Source: CG2-30-36-16 sp964372115 (lineage in GTDB: Bacteria; Bacteroidota; Ignavibacteria; Ignavibacteriales; Ignavibacteriaceae). From it: DNA of 64,000 bases. Under the pieces are notes generated by a model, which made no database searches, was not told the origin of the DNA, and was given only the letters and a program-made list of their open reading frames with translations. The stretch is from assembly GCA_964372115.1 (NCBI GenBank), contig CAYJPN010000001.1, forward strand, positions 184,144 through 248,143, written 5' to 3'. Position 1 is the stretch's first letter; each line of letters starts with the position of its first letter. Shown here one piece after another: positions 1 through 8,375 of the stretch. The translations under genes and the position numbers were made by a program.

Positions 1-258
1 ACATAATTGACAATCGAAACCATTATAAACGAGTAGATATATATTTTTATCTATATGTATATTGGTAATTATCATTTTTATAGATAATAATTTTTTATTT
101 ATCAAACTTGACTTAAAATGATTATATTTTTCAGATAAATGCTTCTGTCCATTACTATTGCTTTTTTTAATTAGAATATTTTTAATAGAAAAGAGAGAGC
201 ACAATATAAGTATCCCAAATACTATAGTATATTTTAAAAATTTTTTATTATAATTCAT
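1..258 (-). CDS. Partial membrane-anchored protein with a thioredoxin-like CxxC, cut by the window edge
   Basis: An open frame of 86 codons starts at an ATG at 258 and runs off the left edge. It overlaps the end of the upstream propeller lipoprotein gene by 11 bases, which suggests translational coupling. The N-terminus has lysines, then a hydrophobic stretch (about residues 9-24) that would act as an uncleaved anchor or signal. The last visible residues are LLVYNGFDCQLC: a beta-strand followed by Cys-x-x-Cys, as at the active site of thioredoxin/redoxin-like extracytoplasmic proteins. The rest of the fold is outside the window, so the redox role is an inference from this motif and from the MauE/DoxX-like neighbour. 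Base composition is very AT-rich, like the rest of this locus. Confidence 0.6.
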   Translation of the reverse strand, partial: MNYNKKFLKYTIVFGILILCSLFSIKNILIKKSNSNGQKHLSEKYNHFKSSLINKKLLSIKMIITNIHIDKNIYLLVYNGFDCQLC

Positions 259-1255
259 TAATTAGAAAAACATTTAATTTACCACTTAGTCGTTCAAATG
301 CTATTAAGGTATCATTATTAATACAGATGCTCTGAAATCCAACTATTTCTTCTCCGGATACTAATTCTAATACTTTTTGCGGAATTAGATTTATCCCCTC
401 AACCTTTAACTGAATAATTTGGTTACTTGACATAACATCATTTTTAAAATCATAAGTGGAAAACAAAATGAATAGACTATTGTTTTCCAAATATATGTCA
501 TTTATAATGTCATACGCAATATTATCATTATTATTAGTTTTATATACTTCTTCCTGATACTTTAAAATCGAATTGAAATCTTTAATACTTGATAGATCAT
601 AATTAGATACTAAATTTCCTTTTAAATCATATAATTCAATCTCTGGAACCATTACACCAACTGAGATTATTAAGCTATCGATTATACTAATATGCCTGCT
701 ATTCCTGAGCTTATTTATTTTTCCATCTTTTTGAAACCAATTTCCAAATTGAGATACTATATTACCATTATTATCAATTTTAGTAATCGGTTTTTTTTCA
801 TAGTTTGTAGATAAGTATAAATTTCCATCTGGATCAACTGCAAATCTATTTATTAAATCTAAAGATACATTAGTATTAAATTCTCTAGCATATCCGGTAT
901 TGGCATTATAAACATTAATTCGTTTTCCGAACATATCAAAAGCATAAATACTATCTTTAAATAAGGCAAAATATGAGGCGCCTCTAAACTCACCGGGCCC
1001 TCCCCCATATCCTCCAAATATTTTGTCAACATTTAAATTTTCTTTGAGTTTAATTAATCTATGCGTTGTATAATCCGATAAAAAATAGCTATTATTTTTA
1101 TAAGAAATGCAATGGACATTTGCTAAATAACTTGAATCAGATAAAAACTCCAAAGATTTTAATTTCTCAAGATAAATATTCGGTTGAACCTTTTGTTTAT
1201 TACATCCAATTATTAAAAGTATAAATAAAATTAATGATAAATTGAAAAGTTTCAT
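248..1255 (-). CDS. Six-bladed beta-propeller lipoprotein
   Basis: About 335 residues from the ATG at 1255; an in-frame TTG three codons upstream is less likely as the start. The N-terminus is a lipoprotein signal with lipobox LIIGC, so the protein should be lipid-anchored outside the cytoplasmic membrane. The body has repeated strand-rich segments, including GGGPGEF followed by a phenylalanine/tyrosine-rich blade, as in the Bacteroidota six-bladed propeller lipoproteins (PF17170-like). It shares the GGGPGE motif and general layout with the lipoprotein at 3051-4127. It sits between a small cysteine-rich secreted peptide and a CxxC protein, with which it overlaps, so it is probably one part of a cell-surface peptide/redox locus. 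No ligand can be inferred. Confidence 0.75.
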   Translation of the reverse strand: MKLFNLSLILFILLIIGCNKQKVQPNIYLEKLKSLEFLSDSSYLANVHCISYKNNSYFLSDYTTHRLIKLKENLNVDKIFGGYGGGPGEFRGASYFALFKDSIYAFDMFGKRINVYNANTGYAREFNTNVSLDLINRFAVDPDGNLYLSTNYEKKPITKIDNNGNIVSQFGNWFQKDGKINKLRNSRHISIIDSLIISVGVMVPEIELYDLKGNLVSNYDLSSIKDFNSILKYQEEVYKTNNNDNIAYDIINDIYLENNSLFILFSTYDFKNDVMSSNQIIQLKVEGINLIPQKVLELVSGEEIVGFQSICINNDTLIAFERLSGKLNVFLINEL

Positions 1256-1315
1256 TTTACTCAACGTTATTAATTCTCCACCGCTACATGTATATAACTG
1301 TGGAGAAAATGAGAA

Positions 1316-1519
1316 TTATTGTGTTGGACAAGAGTACGTAATACCGTCGCACTTAACCCAAGTAGTACCTAGTTCACAACGTCCAGCATTGCTAGTGCAA
1401 GAAATTGACCCATTGGTGCAATTAACAGTAACTGTACATTGAGGTAAGGGCGGTTTTGCAAAAATGCTCATAAAGGAAAGGACTAATAATAGTAAACCAA
1501 TTTTTTTTATATAGTTCAT
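1316..1519 (-). CDS. Small secreted six-cysteine peptide
   Basis: This 67-residue protein starts at ATG 1519 with AGGAG six bases upstream. Residues 1-21 form a clean signal peptide (basic start, leucine-rich core, ending SIFA). The predicted mature part is about 46 residues with cysteines at 28, 34, 41, 48, 57 and 64. Two segments resemble each other (CTNGSISC and CDGITYSC), both Cys-x6-Cys, suggesting an internal duplication and disulfide pairing. I do not recognise a named family. Bacteroidota encode similar small exported peptides (the NVEAL group) beside propeller lipoproteins and MauE/DoxX-type proteins, and the neighbours here match that pattern, although the NVEAL motif is absent. A structural or signalling peptide is possible; function is unknown. 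Confidence 0.65.
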   Translation of the reverse strand: MNYIKKIGLLLLVLSFMSIFAKPPLPQCTVTVNCTNGSISCTSNAGRCELGTTWVKCDGITYSCPTQ

Positions 1520-1548
1520 AATAACTCCTATTATTTATATTTGTTTGT

Positions 1549-1563
1549 ACCGCTTAGTGCGGT
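1549..1563. other. Short GC-rich stem-loop upstream of the peptide gene
   Basis: ACCGC (1549-1553) and GCGGT (1559-1563) form a five-base stem with a five-base loop. It lies in an otherwise AT-rich gap between the MauE/DoxX-like gene and the peptide gene, about 30 bases before the peptide start. It has no U-tract, so it could be an mRNA-stabilising or processing element that lets the peptide be made at a different level. Weak evidence. Confidence 0.3.
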
Positions 1564-1602
1564 GGTTGTTTATAAATCTTTGTTATTTTTATAATTACTG
1601 TA

Positions 1603-2067
1603 TTAACTTTCATTAAATTTAATTTTGTTAAAAACTGTTATATTTAAGAGAATAAAATTCCTAACAATCATTCCCCATCCAAAATCAGATTTAATCACAT
1701 TCCCAAAGCACCCGCAATCATCATTAAGTCCAATTATATTTCCATAAACAGAAAACAAAAAGAATCCGGCAAATAATATTACAGTTAAAGTTAAAGCTAA
1801 CTTTGTTTTTATTTTTAAAAGCAACATTGCACCTATTCCCAACTCGGCAATAGGAATTATTGTTGCGGTAATTACAATAATATCTTCAGAAAGAATATTT
1901 AAAGCTGTATTGAGAGTATTCAACATCCCGGAAGGATCAATTATCTTTGCAAGCCCGCTGCCTATTAATACTGCTGAGATAAAATAATAACAAATTTGGT
2001 AGACGTAATTACCAATACCGTTATTTAAATTTGTCGAGACTATATTTTCCGAAACAGTAGTTGACAA
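1603..2067 (-). CDS. MauE/DoxX-family redox-associated membrane protein
   Basis: A 154-residue protein with four hydrophobic segments (about residues 25-45, 58-82, 86-108 and 133-147). The motif DCGCFG lies just after the third segment. That layout and the C-x-C-F-G motif are typical of MauE/DoxX-like proteins, which are thought to pass electrons or support disulfide chemistry for exported partners. Here the likely client is the six-cysteine peptide encoded 83 bases downstream, or the CxxC protein at the window edge. The gene follows the LuxR-type regulator on the same strand. Family assignment is good; the link to the peptide is inferred from position only. Confidence 0.75.
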   Translation of the reverse strand: MSTTVSENIVSTNLNNGIGNYVYQICYYFISAVLIGSGLAKIIDPSGMLNTLNTALNILSEDIIVITATIIPIAELGIGAMLLLKIKTKLALTLTVILFAGFFLFSVYGNIIGLNDDCGCFGNVIKSDFGWGMIVRNFILLNITVFNKIKFNES

Positions 2068-2119
2068 TTTAATCCTCTGTTATATTTTAGTCTAACTTAA
2101 TCCTATATTTCAGAAATGT

Positions 2120-2163
2120 AAATCCCCCAAAGGGGGATTCTTCACTACCCCTTTGGGGGATTT
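2120..2163. terminator. Long GC-rich inverted repeat at the end of the regulator gene
   Basis: A 16-base arm at 2120-2135 (five C, AAA, run of G) is the exact reverse complement of 2148-2163, with a 12-base loop. The right arm covers the last codons of the LuxR-type gene, whose stop is at 2145-2147. On the plus strand it is followed by TTT. It probably ends or attenuates transcription between the regulator and the MauE/DoxX-like gene. A dispersed palindromic repeat is the alternative. Confidence 0.6.
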
Positions 2164-2786
2164 TTAATATATTCTATTGCGTAGCGAAAAAGTTCGGTGC
2201 AATCCTTTAGATTAAGCTTTTTTATGATTTTCTTTTTGTGCGTTTTCACTGTTTCCGCACTAATAAATAACTCTTCCGCTATCATCTGGTTTTTCATTCC
2301 CTGTGCTATGAAGCTTAGTATTTCTTGTTCCCTTGAACTCAATTGATTAATGTTTGGTTTTAAATTTTCCGAAGTGAAATTGGAAATGCTTTTTAAGATA
2401 TCGCTGCTTATATATTTCTCACCTGACAGCACTTTATCCATAATGGTAGTTAATTCATAGCTGGAGACAGCCGATGACATAATTCCATCAAAGCATGTTA
2501 TTAAACCGGTTGGTGATAAATGCTGAATATTCCCATCAACTATGCCAATTATTTGTAGAGATGAAAATTGATTTTTTAATTGGAAAGAATTAAGAACTGC
2601 GTCCCGCTCCGATAATTCAATTATTAAAGCATCAGGCATATTTAAATTAATTAAAGATAATGTATCATCTATATTTTTAAATTCACCTGTTATACAATAT
2701 TTATGTACGGATGATAGCAGCGCTTTAATCCCCTCTTTGAACAAATCGTTTGAATATAGAACCACTATTTTTTTCCTTACCTCCAT
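2145..2786 (-). CDS. LuxR-type transcriptional regulator with a degenerate receiver domain
   Basis: A 213-residue protein with a receiver-like domain (about residues 5-125) and a LuxR helix-turn-helix (about 146-205). The HTH is clear: LSSREQEILSFIAQGM, then the recognition helix region ISAETVKTHKKKIIKKL. In the receiver, the strand that normally ends in the phospho-accepting Asp reads ALIIEL, so Glu57 takes its place; Asp14 of the acidic pocket is kept. The Glu could mimic constitutive phosphorylation. No histidine kinase is nearby, so regulation may be by protein level or another ligand. Divergence from a working receiver and position next to the peptide locus suggest a local, dedicated regulator. 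Confidence 0.82.
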   Translation of the reverse strand: MEVRKKIVVLYSNDLFKEGIKALLSSVHKYCITGEFKNIDDTLSLINLNMPDALIIELSERDAVLNSFQLKNQFSSLQIIGIVDGNIQHLSPTGLITCFDGIMSSAVSSYELTTIMDKVLSGEKYISSDILKSISNFTSENLKPNINQLSSREQEILSFIAQGMKNQMIAEELFISAETVKTHKKKIIKKLNLKDCTELFRYAIEYIKNPPKG

Positions 2787-3050
2787 CGCCCAATCCTTCC
2801 TCTATTAAATTGTAAAATTTTACTATTAATTTTTTCAGTCTTGATAAACTAAATGCCGGGATGAGAATTAGAATATTCCCTTCATTTTTTCAAATATGCC
2901 GTTCGATTTCCTAACCAGGGATATTTAAATGTTAAAATATAATTTAAGTATAAAAGAAGCAACAAAAATTTTACGATTCACCTTTGACTAAATTATACGA
3001 CGACTTCTATCGTAAACAAAAAAATTATTTACTAACCTATCCTTCATTTT

Positions 3051-4127
3051 TCAATCTTTAAGAGTAATGACTTTTAATAACGGATTTGACGTTTGCATTT
3101 TTTCGTTAACTTTTCTTTGATAATTATTGATTAAAATCATTTTATCTTTATGACTTTTAAATAACCCGAATATTTCTTTTGTCTCTAATTTAGCTTTCAA
3201 CATATCTCCGTTTAGATCATAAACATCATATAAAATTGTTCTTTTTAGATTGTCATTCATGGGTGGATAATAATTCACGACTAACAAATCATCTAAAACA
3301 ATAGTTTTGTAAATTAAAGTATAATTTTGAGTAGGGTTATATACATCATAATTTTTTTCAATAGCTTTAAAGTTATCAGGCATATTTCTAAATAGTTGAT
3401 AATCTTTAGAATCTTTTACAGCATAAATTTGATATTCTAAAGGGAATTGATAATAAATAAAATTATTAATCATGAATAAAGAACCGCCTTCTTCCCGTAC
3501 ATCATATTTTTTTTGGATGCTCGATACTATGCCCCCTTTATATACTATTTCGCCAAGATCTAAATCGTAGATGTATATAGGTTCTTCTAAATTATCGTAG
3601 ATATTGATTAAAGAGTAAAAACAAATCAAGCTATCATTGTGAATAATCCAATCAGAAACTCGAGAAAAAACTTGCTTTGGGATATTTTTAATAAATTGAA
3701 AAGACGAATCGTACTGAATAAACTTCAAACCGCCTTCATCTTCTATTATAATATTGCCCTTATCATTAACAATGATGTTATTAACTCTCTTATACTCTCC
3801 AGGCCCTCCGCCGACAGCTTTAAATTTATTTAAAACTTTTCCTTCTATGTTAAATTTAAATATGGTATTATTATTATCAACAATATATATATTATCATAT
3901 TTATCTAAAGCATAGTTTAATACCCGTCCAACTAAAACATCTTCATTAGTTTCTAATTCAATGGTTTTAAAATCAAGTATTTCATCTATCTGTTCAATTG
4001 ATTTCAATTTATCAATTGATGCACTATTCTTAATATCTATCTTTTTATCTATTTGATCCGGTCCGCTATCTTCACAACCGGAAGCAAAAAAAACTAACAT
4101 GCAAAAGCTAATAATAATTTTTTTCAT
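3051..4127 (-). CDS. Six-bladed beta-propeller lipoprotein, second copy
   Basis: A 358-residue exported lipoprotein: MKKIIISFCMLVFFASGC ends in a lipobox Cys18, followed by acidic EDSG. About residue 70 onward shows repeated four-strand blades, with GGGPGEYKR and VNDKGNIIIED in the second blade, as in the lipoprotein at 248-1255. The two are related but divergent. It is transcribed toward the LuxR-type gene across a 264-base gap (2787-3050) in which I see no gene. The gene is AT-rich and has no enzyme motif. A binding or scaffold role at the cell surface is the most that can be inferred. Confidence 0.72.
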   Translation of the reverse strand: MKKIIISFCMLVFFASGCEDSGPDQIDKKIDIKNSASIDKLKSIEQIDEILDFKTIELETNEDVLVGRVLNYALDKYDNIYIVDNNNTIFKFNIEGKVLNKFKAVGGGPGEYKRVNNIIVNDKGNIIIEDEGGLKFIQYDSSFQFIKNIPKQVFSRVSDWIIHNDSLICFYSLINIYDNLEEPIYIYDLDLGEIVYKGGIVSSIQKKYDVREEGGSLFMINNFIYYQFPLEYQIYAVKDSKDYQLFRNMPDNFKAIEKNYDVYNPTQNYTLIYKTIVLDDLLVVNYYPPMNDNLKRTILYDVYDLNGDMLKAKLETKEIFGLFKSHKDKMILINNYQRKVNEKMQTSNPLLKVITLKD

Positions 4128-4297
4128 AACTCAAATTCAAATATATTTAATTGGTAATTTGATAACTGCCGTGTACAAACCGGCGAATTGTCTTTAGGAT
4201 AAAAAACCAGCAAAATGTTTTTGTCAAGATTTTTGTACAGATCATAATTTGTTACCGCTCTACTCTTTCAGAACAAAATTCTCAACTAATTCGCAAA

Positions 4298-4867
4298 TCA
4301 TAAACCAAGTTCAACTCTGTTTTGTCTCATTGCCTCAATGCAAAATAATATATGTTCTTCCAACTCAACACCCAATTCTTCAGCGCCTTTTAATATATCC
4401 TCCCTGCTGACAGCGCGCGCAAAAGCTTTATCTTTCATCTTTTTCTTTACCGATTTTACTTCCACTTCGTCCACTGTTCTGCTAGGGCGAACGTAAGCAA
4501 CAGCAGTAATAAACCCTGCAAGTTCATCACATGCAAACAATGTTTTTTTTAGCTGCGTATCTCTCGGCTCTCCCGAATAATCGGCATGCGACAGAATTGT
4601 TTTTCTAAAATCTTCACAAAAGCCTTTCCCTTCTAAAATTTCATTTCCCTTAAATGGATGTTCTTCGGCGGTTGGAAACATCTCATAATCAAAATCGTGG
4701 AGTAGCGCAGCATTACCCCAATATTCAACATCTTCACTAAATTTTTTCGCGTATGCTTTAACACATGTTTCAACAGCGTAAGCATGTTTAAGCAGGCTGT
4801 CGGATTTTGTGTGCTCTTTTAATATTGATAAACAATACTCTCTGTCGTGGTGAATATCTTCCATCAT
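4298..4867 (-). CDS. HD-domain phosphohydrolase-like protein
   Basis: About 189 residues from the ATG at 4867; an in-frame TTG just before it was rejected. The HD metal-binding pair is visible in ALLHDFDYE, with an upstream His in LLKHAYAVE and further possible ligands in LSHADYSGEP, giving a compact HD fold like that of HDIG hydrolases. Substrate cannot be told from sequence. The start overlaps the stop of the endonuclease III gene (TGATG), so the two are translationally coupled, and the gene is last in a three-gene operon with the 2Fe-2S ferredoxin. The link to DNA repair is by position only. Confidence 0.8.
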   Translation of the reverse strand: MMEDIHHDREYCLSILKEHTKSDSLLKHAYAVETCVKAYAKKFSEDVEYWGNAALLHDFDYEMFPTAEEHPFKGNEILEGKGFCEDFRKTILSHADYSGEPRDTQLKKTLFACDELAGFITAVAYVRPSRTVDEVEVKSVKKKMKDKAFARAVSREDILKGAEELGVELEEHILFCIEAMRQNRVELGL

Positions 4868-5544
4868 CAAACTCCTTTTTTTGATTTTTTTGATTTCAGT
4901 TGCAATCCGCTATCGGGGTTAAATGCGGGACATAAACTCCCGATAACACAAAGTTCACATTTGGGTCTGCGGGCAATACACACTTTTCTCCCATGAGTTG
5001 CAAGCCAGTGGGATGAGTTTATCCAATCTTCTTCCGGCAAAAGTTCTTTCAAGCGGAATTCAATTTTAACAGGATCATCCGATTCAATAAATCCGAGAAG
5101 ATTTGACAGCCGTTTAACATGTGTATCTACAGCTATTGCAGGAAAACCAAATGCATTACCCGCGACTACTGAAGCAGTTTTCCGCCCAACGCCAGGTAGA
5201 TTTGTGAGCGCATCAAAATCATTTGGTACTTTACCATTGTAATCTTCAACGAGTTTTAAACAACACTGTTTTATACTTTTTGTTTTCTGTTTATAAAACC
5301 CGGTTGAAAAAATATCCTTTTCAAGTTCTTCGTTTGAGGCTGCAATAAAGTCCTGCGGTTTTTTATATTTTTTAAATAGCGGTACTGTTACAATATTCAC
5401 TCTTTCATCAGTACACTGTGCGGAAAGTATCGTCGCAATTAAAAGTTGAAAGGGTGATGAAAATTCCAATGCCGGTTTTACTTCGGGATATTCTGCCTTT
5501 AGCAGATCAAAAATTTTTGCAGTTCTGTTTTTTTCAGATTTCAT
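4867..5544 (-). CDS. nth: Endonuclease III (DNA glycosylase/AP lyase)
   Basis: Removes oxidised pyrimidines from DNA and cleaves the abasic site in base-excision repair. Visible signatures are the helix-hairpin-helix LPGVGRKTA with the catalytic Lys, the catalytic Asp in AVDTHVKRL, and the C-terminal 4Fe-4S loop CIARRPKCELCVIGSLC (Cys-x6-Cys-x2-Cys-x5-Cys). I place the start at the ATG at 5544, because AGGA lies five bases before it and the length (225) matches the family; a longer frame to 5589 would overlap the ferredoxin gene by 56 bases. The gene still overlaps the ferredoxin end by 11 bases and the HD gene by one. Confidence 0.95.
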   Translation of the reverse strand: MKSEKNRTAKIFDLLKAEYPEVKPALEFSSPFQLLIATILSAQCTDERVNIVTVPLFKKYKKPQDFIAASNEELEKDIFSTGFYKQKTKSIKQCCLKLVEDYNGKVPNDFDALTNLPGVGRKTASVVAGNAFGFPAIAVDTHVKRLSNLLGFIESDDPVKIEFRLKELLPEEDWINSSHWLATHGRKVCIARRPKCELCVIGSLCPAFNPDSGLQLKSKKSKKGV

Positions 5545-5878
5545 TTTCATCCTTGTTAAATCTTTTATCTTTGATGAACAATCTTTCAACCGGTTTATCG
5601 TTTATAATATGCGAATTTAATATTTCATCTACATCATCAACAGTTACACTGCCGTACCAAACTTGCTCGGGATAGACAACTACCGTTATTCCATATTCAC
5701 AGGCGTCAAGACAACCGGCAGTGTTTGCTCTTACTTCTGTGTTTAATCCTAATGCTTTAATTTTTGTTTTAAAAGCTTCTTTAACTCTGCCGCTCCCCTT
5801 TTGCCCACAACTTCCGCGGGGATTATCAACGGGTCTTATATTTTCGCAAATAAAAATATGTTTTTCATATCTTTTCAT
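5534..5878 (-). CDS. Thioredoxin-like [2Fe-2S] ferredoxin
   Basis: A 114-residue soluble protein with Cys11, Cys24, Cys56 and Cys60. Spacing Cys-x12-Cys then Cys-x3-Cys (TAGCLDAC) is that of the thioredoxin-fold 2Fe-2S ferredoxins (Aquifex ferredoxin type, related to the NuoE cluster domain). It should carry electrons in the cytoplasm. It is first in an overlapping operon with endonuclease III, itself an iron-sulfur enzyme, and the HD protein. A partner oxidoreductase is not in this window apart from korAB, far away. The C-terminus is lysine- and asparagine-rich and may be flexible. Confidence 0.88.
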   Translation of the reverse strand: MKRYEKHIFICENIRPVDNPRGSCGQKGSGRVKEAFKTKIKALGLNTEVRANTAGCLDACEYGITVVVYPEQVWYGSVTVDDVDEILNSHIINDKPVERLFIKDKRFNKDENEI

Positions 5879-6010
5879 AAATTTTTTCTCATTGATTGAT
5901 TTGCAAATATATAAAACTGAAATGAAAGTTAAATCGTTCCATTTTATTTGAGCATGTTTTTTATCCCTAAAGCACTAAAAGGGGAAAATATTAGTCGCTG
6001 TGTAAAAAAG

Positions 6011-6053
6011 AGAAAAAGCGGAATACTTAAAAAATGTTTTTTAGTATTCCGCT
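6011..6053 (-). terminator. Intrinsic terminator after the C25/HEAT gene
   Basis: AGCGGAATACT (6017-6027) pairs with AGTATTCCGCT (6043-6053), and the inner A6/T6 runs extend the stem. On the minus strand the hairpin is followed by a T-rich run (TTTTTCTCTTTTTT). It starts about ten bases past the stop codon at 6063. Confidence 0.88.
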
Positions 6054-6062
6054 CGAAAATAT

Positions 6063-8288
6063 TTAAGGAAGAATTACATCATTGGCACCGGTGAGTAGTC
6101 TGGATTTTGTTTTAATTGCTTCATTCCTCAAAAAGCCGGAAGATGATTTGTCATCAATTATTTTTTCAACAGCCTCAACTAATTCCTGTTTTTGTATGGA
6201 GAAACTGAACCAGCCTAACGCTTCGGCAATATAAGCCCGAATTGAATCCGGTTGTTTATTATCAAGCATAAGTTCGATAAGCGGTGGAACAGCATCGCTA
6301 AATTTGTAGTTCCTAAATGTTCTGATTCCTTGAAGTCTTTTTGAAAGCTTTAAACTGTCGTTTTTTATCGAAGGAATAATCTCGTCAAAAACCCATGATT
6401 GATTTCTTTCCAAAGAAGGGATTAAGCTGCTGGCTATAATTTCTTTTGAAGCGATACCGGGTAGTTCGGCAATTACATTTTTTGCGGCTTCAACCGAACC
6501 GCTTATGCTGATAAAACCGAGTGAACTTTTTCCATTAAAAGATACTCTTTCCGACTCATCATCTAAAACTGATTTTGATAATGGTAAAAGATATTTCTTA
6601 TCCCCGACTTCACCCATCCACTCGGCAGATTTACGTCTGATATACTCGTAAGGATCGTTAATTGATTTTAAGAGAATCTTTCTAAATCCATCTCCGTTTA
6701 TTTCTGCAAGCGATTTTAGAGCGTGAAGACGTACATTAATTGATTTGTCTTTTAAGTAAATATCGACTAATTCATTTTCAAATTTCTCTTTCAAATTGTT
6801 ATACAGCATACACACAGCAGTTTCACGAATAATATCATCACTGCTGTTTAATAACTCTTTCCATTTTTCAACCTTGTCTCTTTCGAGAACAAGCATTTTG
6901 TTTAAATCGATTTTAGAGTCGGTTGCAAAGCGGTAAGTTGGGTCGCCGATGAGATGAGACTCTAACAGGTTTTTTTCTTTATGCATTATACCAACACGGA
7001 CACCCTTACTAAGCCATCCGAGAAATTCATCTGCCCATTTGTCCTGCAAACAATTTACCGAGTTAGCTTCCGCAACAACTACATTACCATTACCAAATAC
7101 ATACTCACCTGCAATATATTCATCTAAATGAAAAGACCCGTTAAAACATTCGTCGAACATCATAAACTTTGGCTGCGGTTTAATTTTTCTAACATCATCT
7201 ATATACATATCAAGTTTATAACCGACTATTGAATCAGCGGTGACGAGTGAATCGCTGAACGTGCCATCAAACCAGGTTGCGGGTACATCTAACTCCTTCA
7301 TAAAATAATCTTGCAATTGTTCAACCGATTGTTTGCGTCTTTTAGCAGTTCTTAATTTGCTGCGTAAATACATTTTTACCGATTCAATGTTTTCATTTAC
7401 ATTTTGCGCAACCGGGTAACTCAACAGAAGCTGCATATCGGTGTCGCCGTGTGCATGAAAAAGTGCGATATCAAGCCCCGCCTTTTGAAGCTCAATCATC
7501 AAAATTTCCTTCATCTCGCGGCTCATTTCGTGGAGAAGATTTTTTATTCTTCCACCCGGCACAAATAATTCTGGAAACTGCTCAAGAAGCGAAAGCCGTT
7601 CATCAGCCCACCCTGCTAAAGCTTCGGATATGTAACCATGACCGAGAAACACAAACGCATTATCAATTCGATTTTTCTCCTCTTTTATTTTTGCTACACG
7701 GTTTAAATACTTACTAATAACTTCGTATTTATTGATATTTGTACCTGACGGTTTTATCCGGGCGGAATAAATATCACGTTGAATTTTTTGAGGAGAATCG
7801 GAACGAAGCGAATAATAGTGCGAAAGTACGTGAACAGTGTCGTGAGATAAATAATCGAACTTCAAATCGAAATCATCATAAAATCTGTCTGACGGAGCAG
7901 AAGACCGAAACCAGGGGAATTTATCTTCATCAATCTTAAATGCAGACGTCATATGCTGAGCATTTCTAATCATTGCTATTGGAATATCGCCGACAAAAAC
8001 AACACCTTCGAGAACCGGTTTGGATGAATATAATTTTAATATTTCATTTTTAACATCATCCGGCGTTTTCCAATCATTATAAACTACATAAGCTGAAAGC
8101 TCGTCTTTTTCAATTGAATTTTTATAATTAAGAATAGCCTCTTTACAATTATCAAAAGTTTTTGTGTCTGCAATTATTGCAAAGGACGTCTGCTCATTTA
8201 CACCGGGTTTTAAAATTTGAACTTGAGCAAATTCAACCCGGGAAAAAATAATTAAAAGTAGAAGAACATTTTTGAATTTGAATAACAT
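6063..8288 (-). CDS. Exported C25 (gingipain-like) peptidase-fold protein with C-terminal HEAT repeats
   Basis: A 741-residue protein with a signal peptide (about 1-21, ending EFA). Residues about 35-455 resemble the caspase-like fold of C25 peptidases. GVVFVGDIP is followed by SDRFYDDFDL and RDIYSARIKP, like the D-rich and 'GR(I/L)P' segments of gingipains. The likely catalytic pair is His280 (FHAHGD) and Cys381 (FDECFNGSF). From about residue 480 to 730 there are six or so helical HEAT repeats. There is no T9SS tail, so it may stay periplasmic. It follows module copy 1 by 87 bases, has its own AAGGA ribosome site and ends at a strong terminator. Substrate unknown; activity is inferred from the dyad. 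Confidence 0.7.
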   Translation of the reverse strand: MLFKFKNVLLLLIIFSRVEFAQVQILKPGVNEQTSFAIIADTKTFDNCKEAILNYKNSIEKDELSAYVVYNDWKTPDDVKNEILKLYSSKPVLEGVVFVGDIPIAMIRNAQHMTSAFKIDEDKFPWFRSSAPSDRFYDDFDLKFDYLSHDTVHVLSHYYSLRSDSPQKIQRDIYSARIKPSGTNINKYEVISKYLNRVAKIKEEKNRIDNAFVFLGHGYISEALAGWADERLSLLEQFPELFVPGGRIKNLLHEMSREMKEILMIELQKAGLDIALFHAHGDTDMQLLLSYPVAQNVNENIESVKMYLRSKLRTAKRRKQSVEQLQDYFMKELDVPATWFDGTFSDSLVTADSIVGYKLDMYIDDVRKIKPQPKFMMFDECFNGSFHLDEYIAGEYVFGNGNVVVAEANSVNCLQDKWADEFLGWLSKGVRVGIMHKEKNLLESHLIGDPTYRFATDSKIDLNKMLVLERDKVEKWKELLNSSDDIIRETAVCMLYNNLKEKFENELVDIYLKDKSINVRLHALKSLAEINGDGFRKILLKSINDPYEYIRRKSAEWMGEVGDKKYLLPLSKSVLDDESERVSFNGKSSLGFISISGSVEAAKNVIAELPGIASKEIIASSLIPSLERNQSWVFDEIIPSIKNDSLKLSKRLQGIRTFRNYKFSDAVPPLIELMLDNKQPDSIRAYIAEALGWFSFSIQKQELVEAVEKIIDDKSSSGFLRNEAIKTKSRLLTGANDVILP

Positions 8289-8375
8289 ACAATTTCCTTT
8301 TTTGGAGTTTGTTAATCTTAAAAGAATTTTACCGAATACAATTAATATTATTACTGCAACTTATTTCGATGCGCA

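Noticed and set aside
1242..1442. 66-codon plus-strand frame over the cysteine peptide gene
   Set aside because: The opposite-strand frame has a signal peptide, ordered cysteines and a ribosome site; this one has none.
2120..2163. CRISPR or REP-type repeat
   Set aside because: Only one copy is seen in the window, and the position at a gene end fits a terminator; no spaced direct repeats exist.
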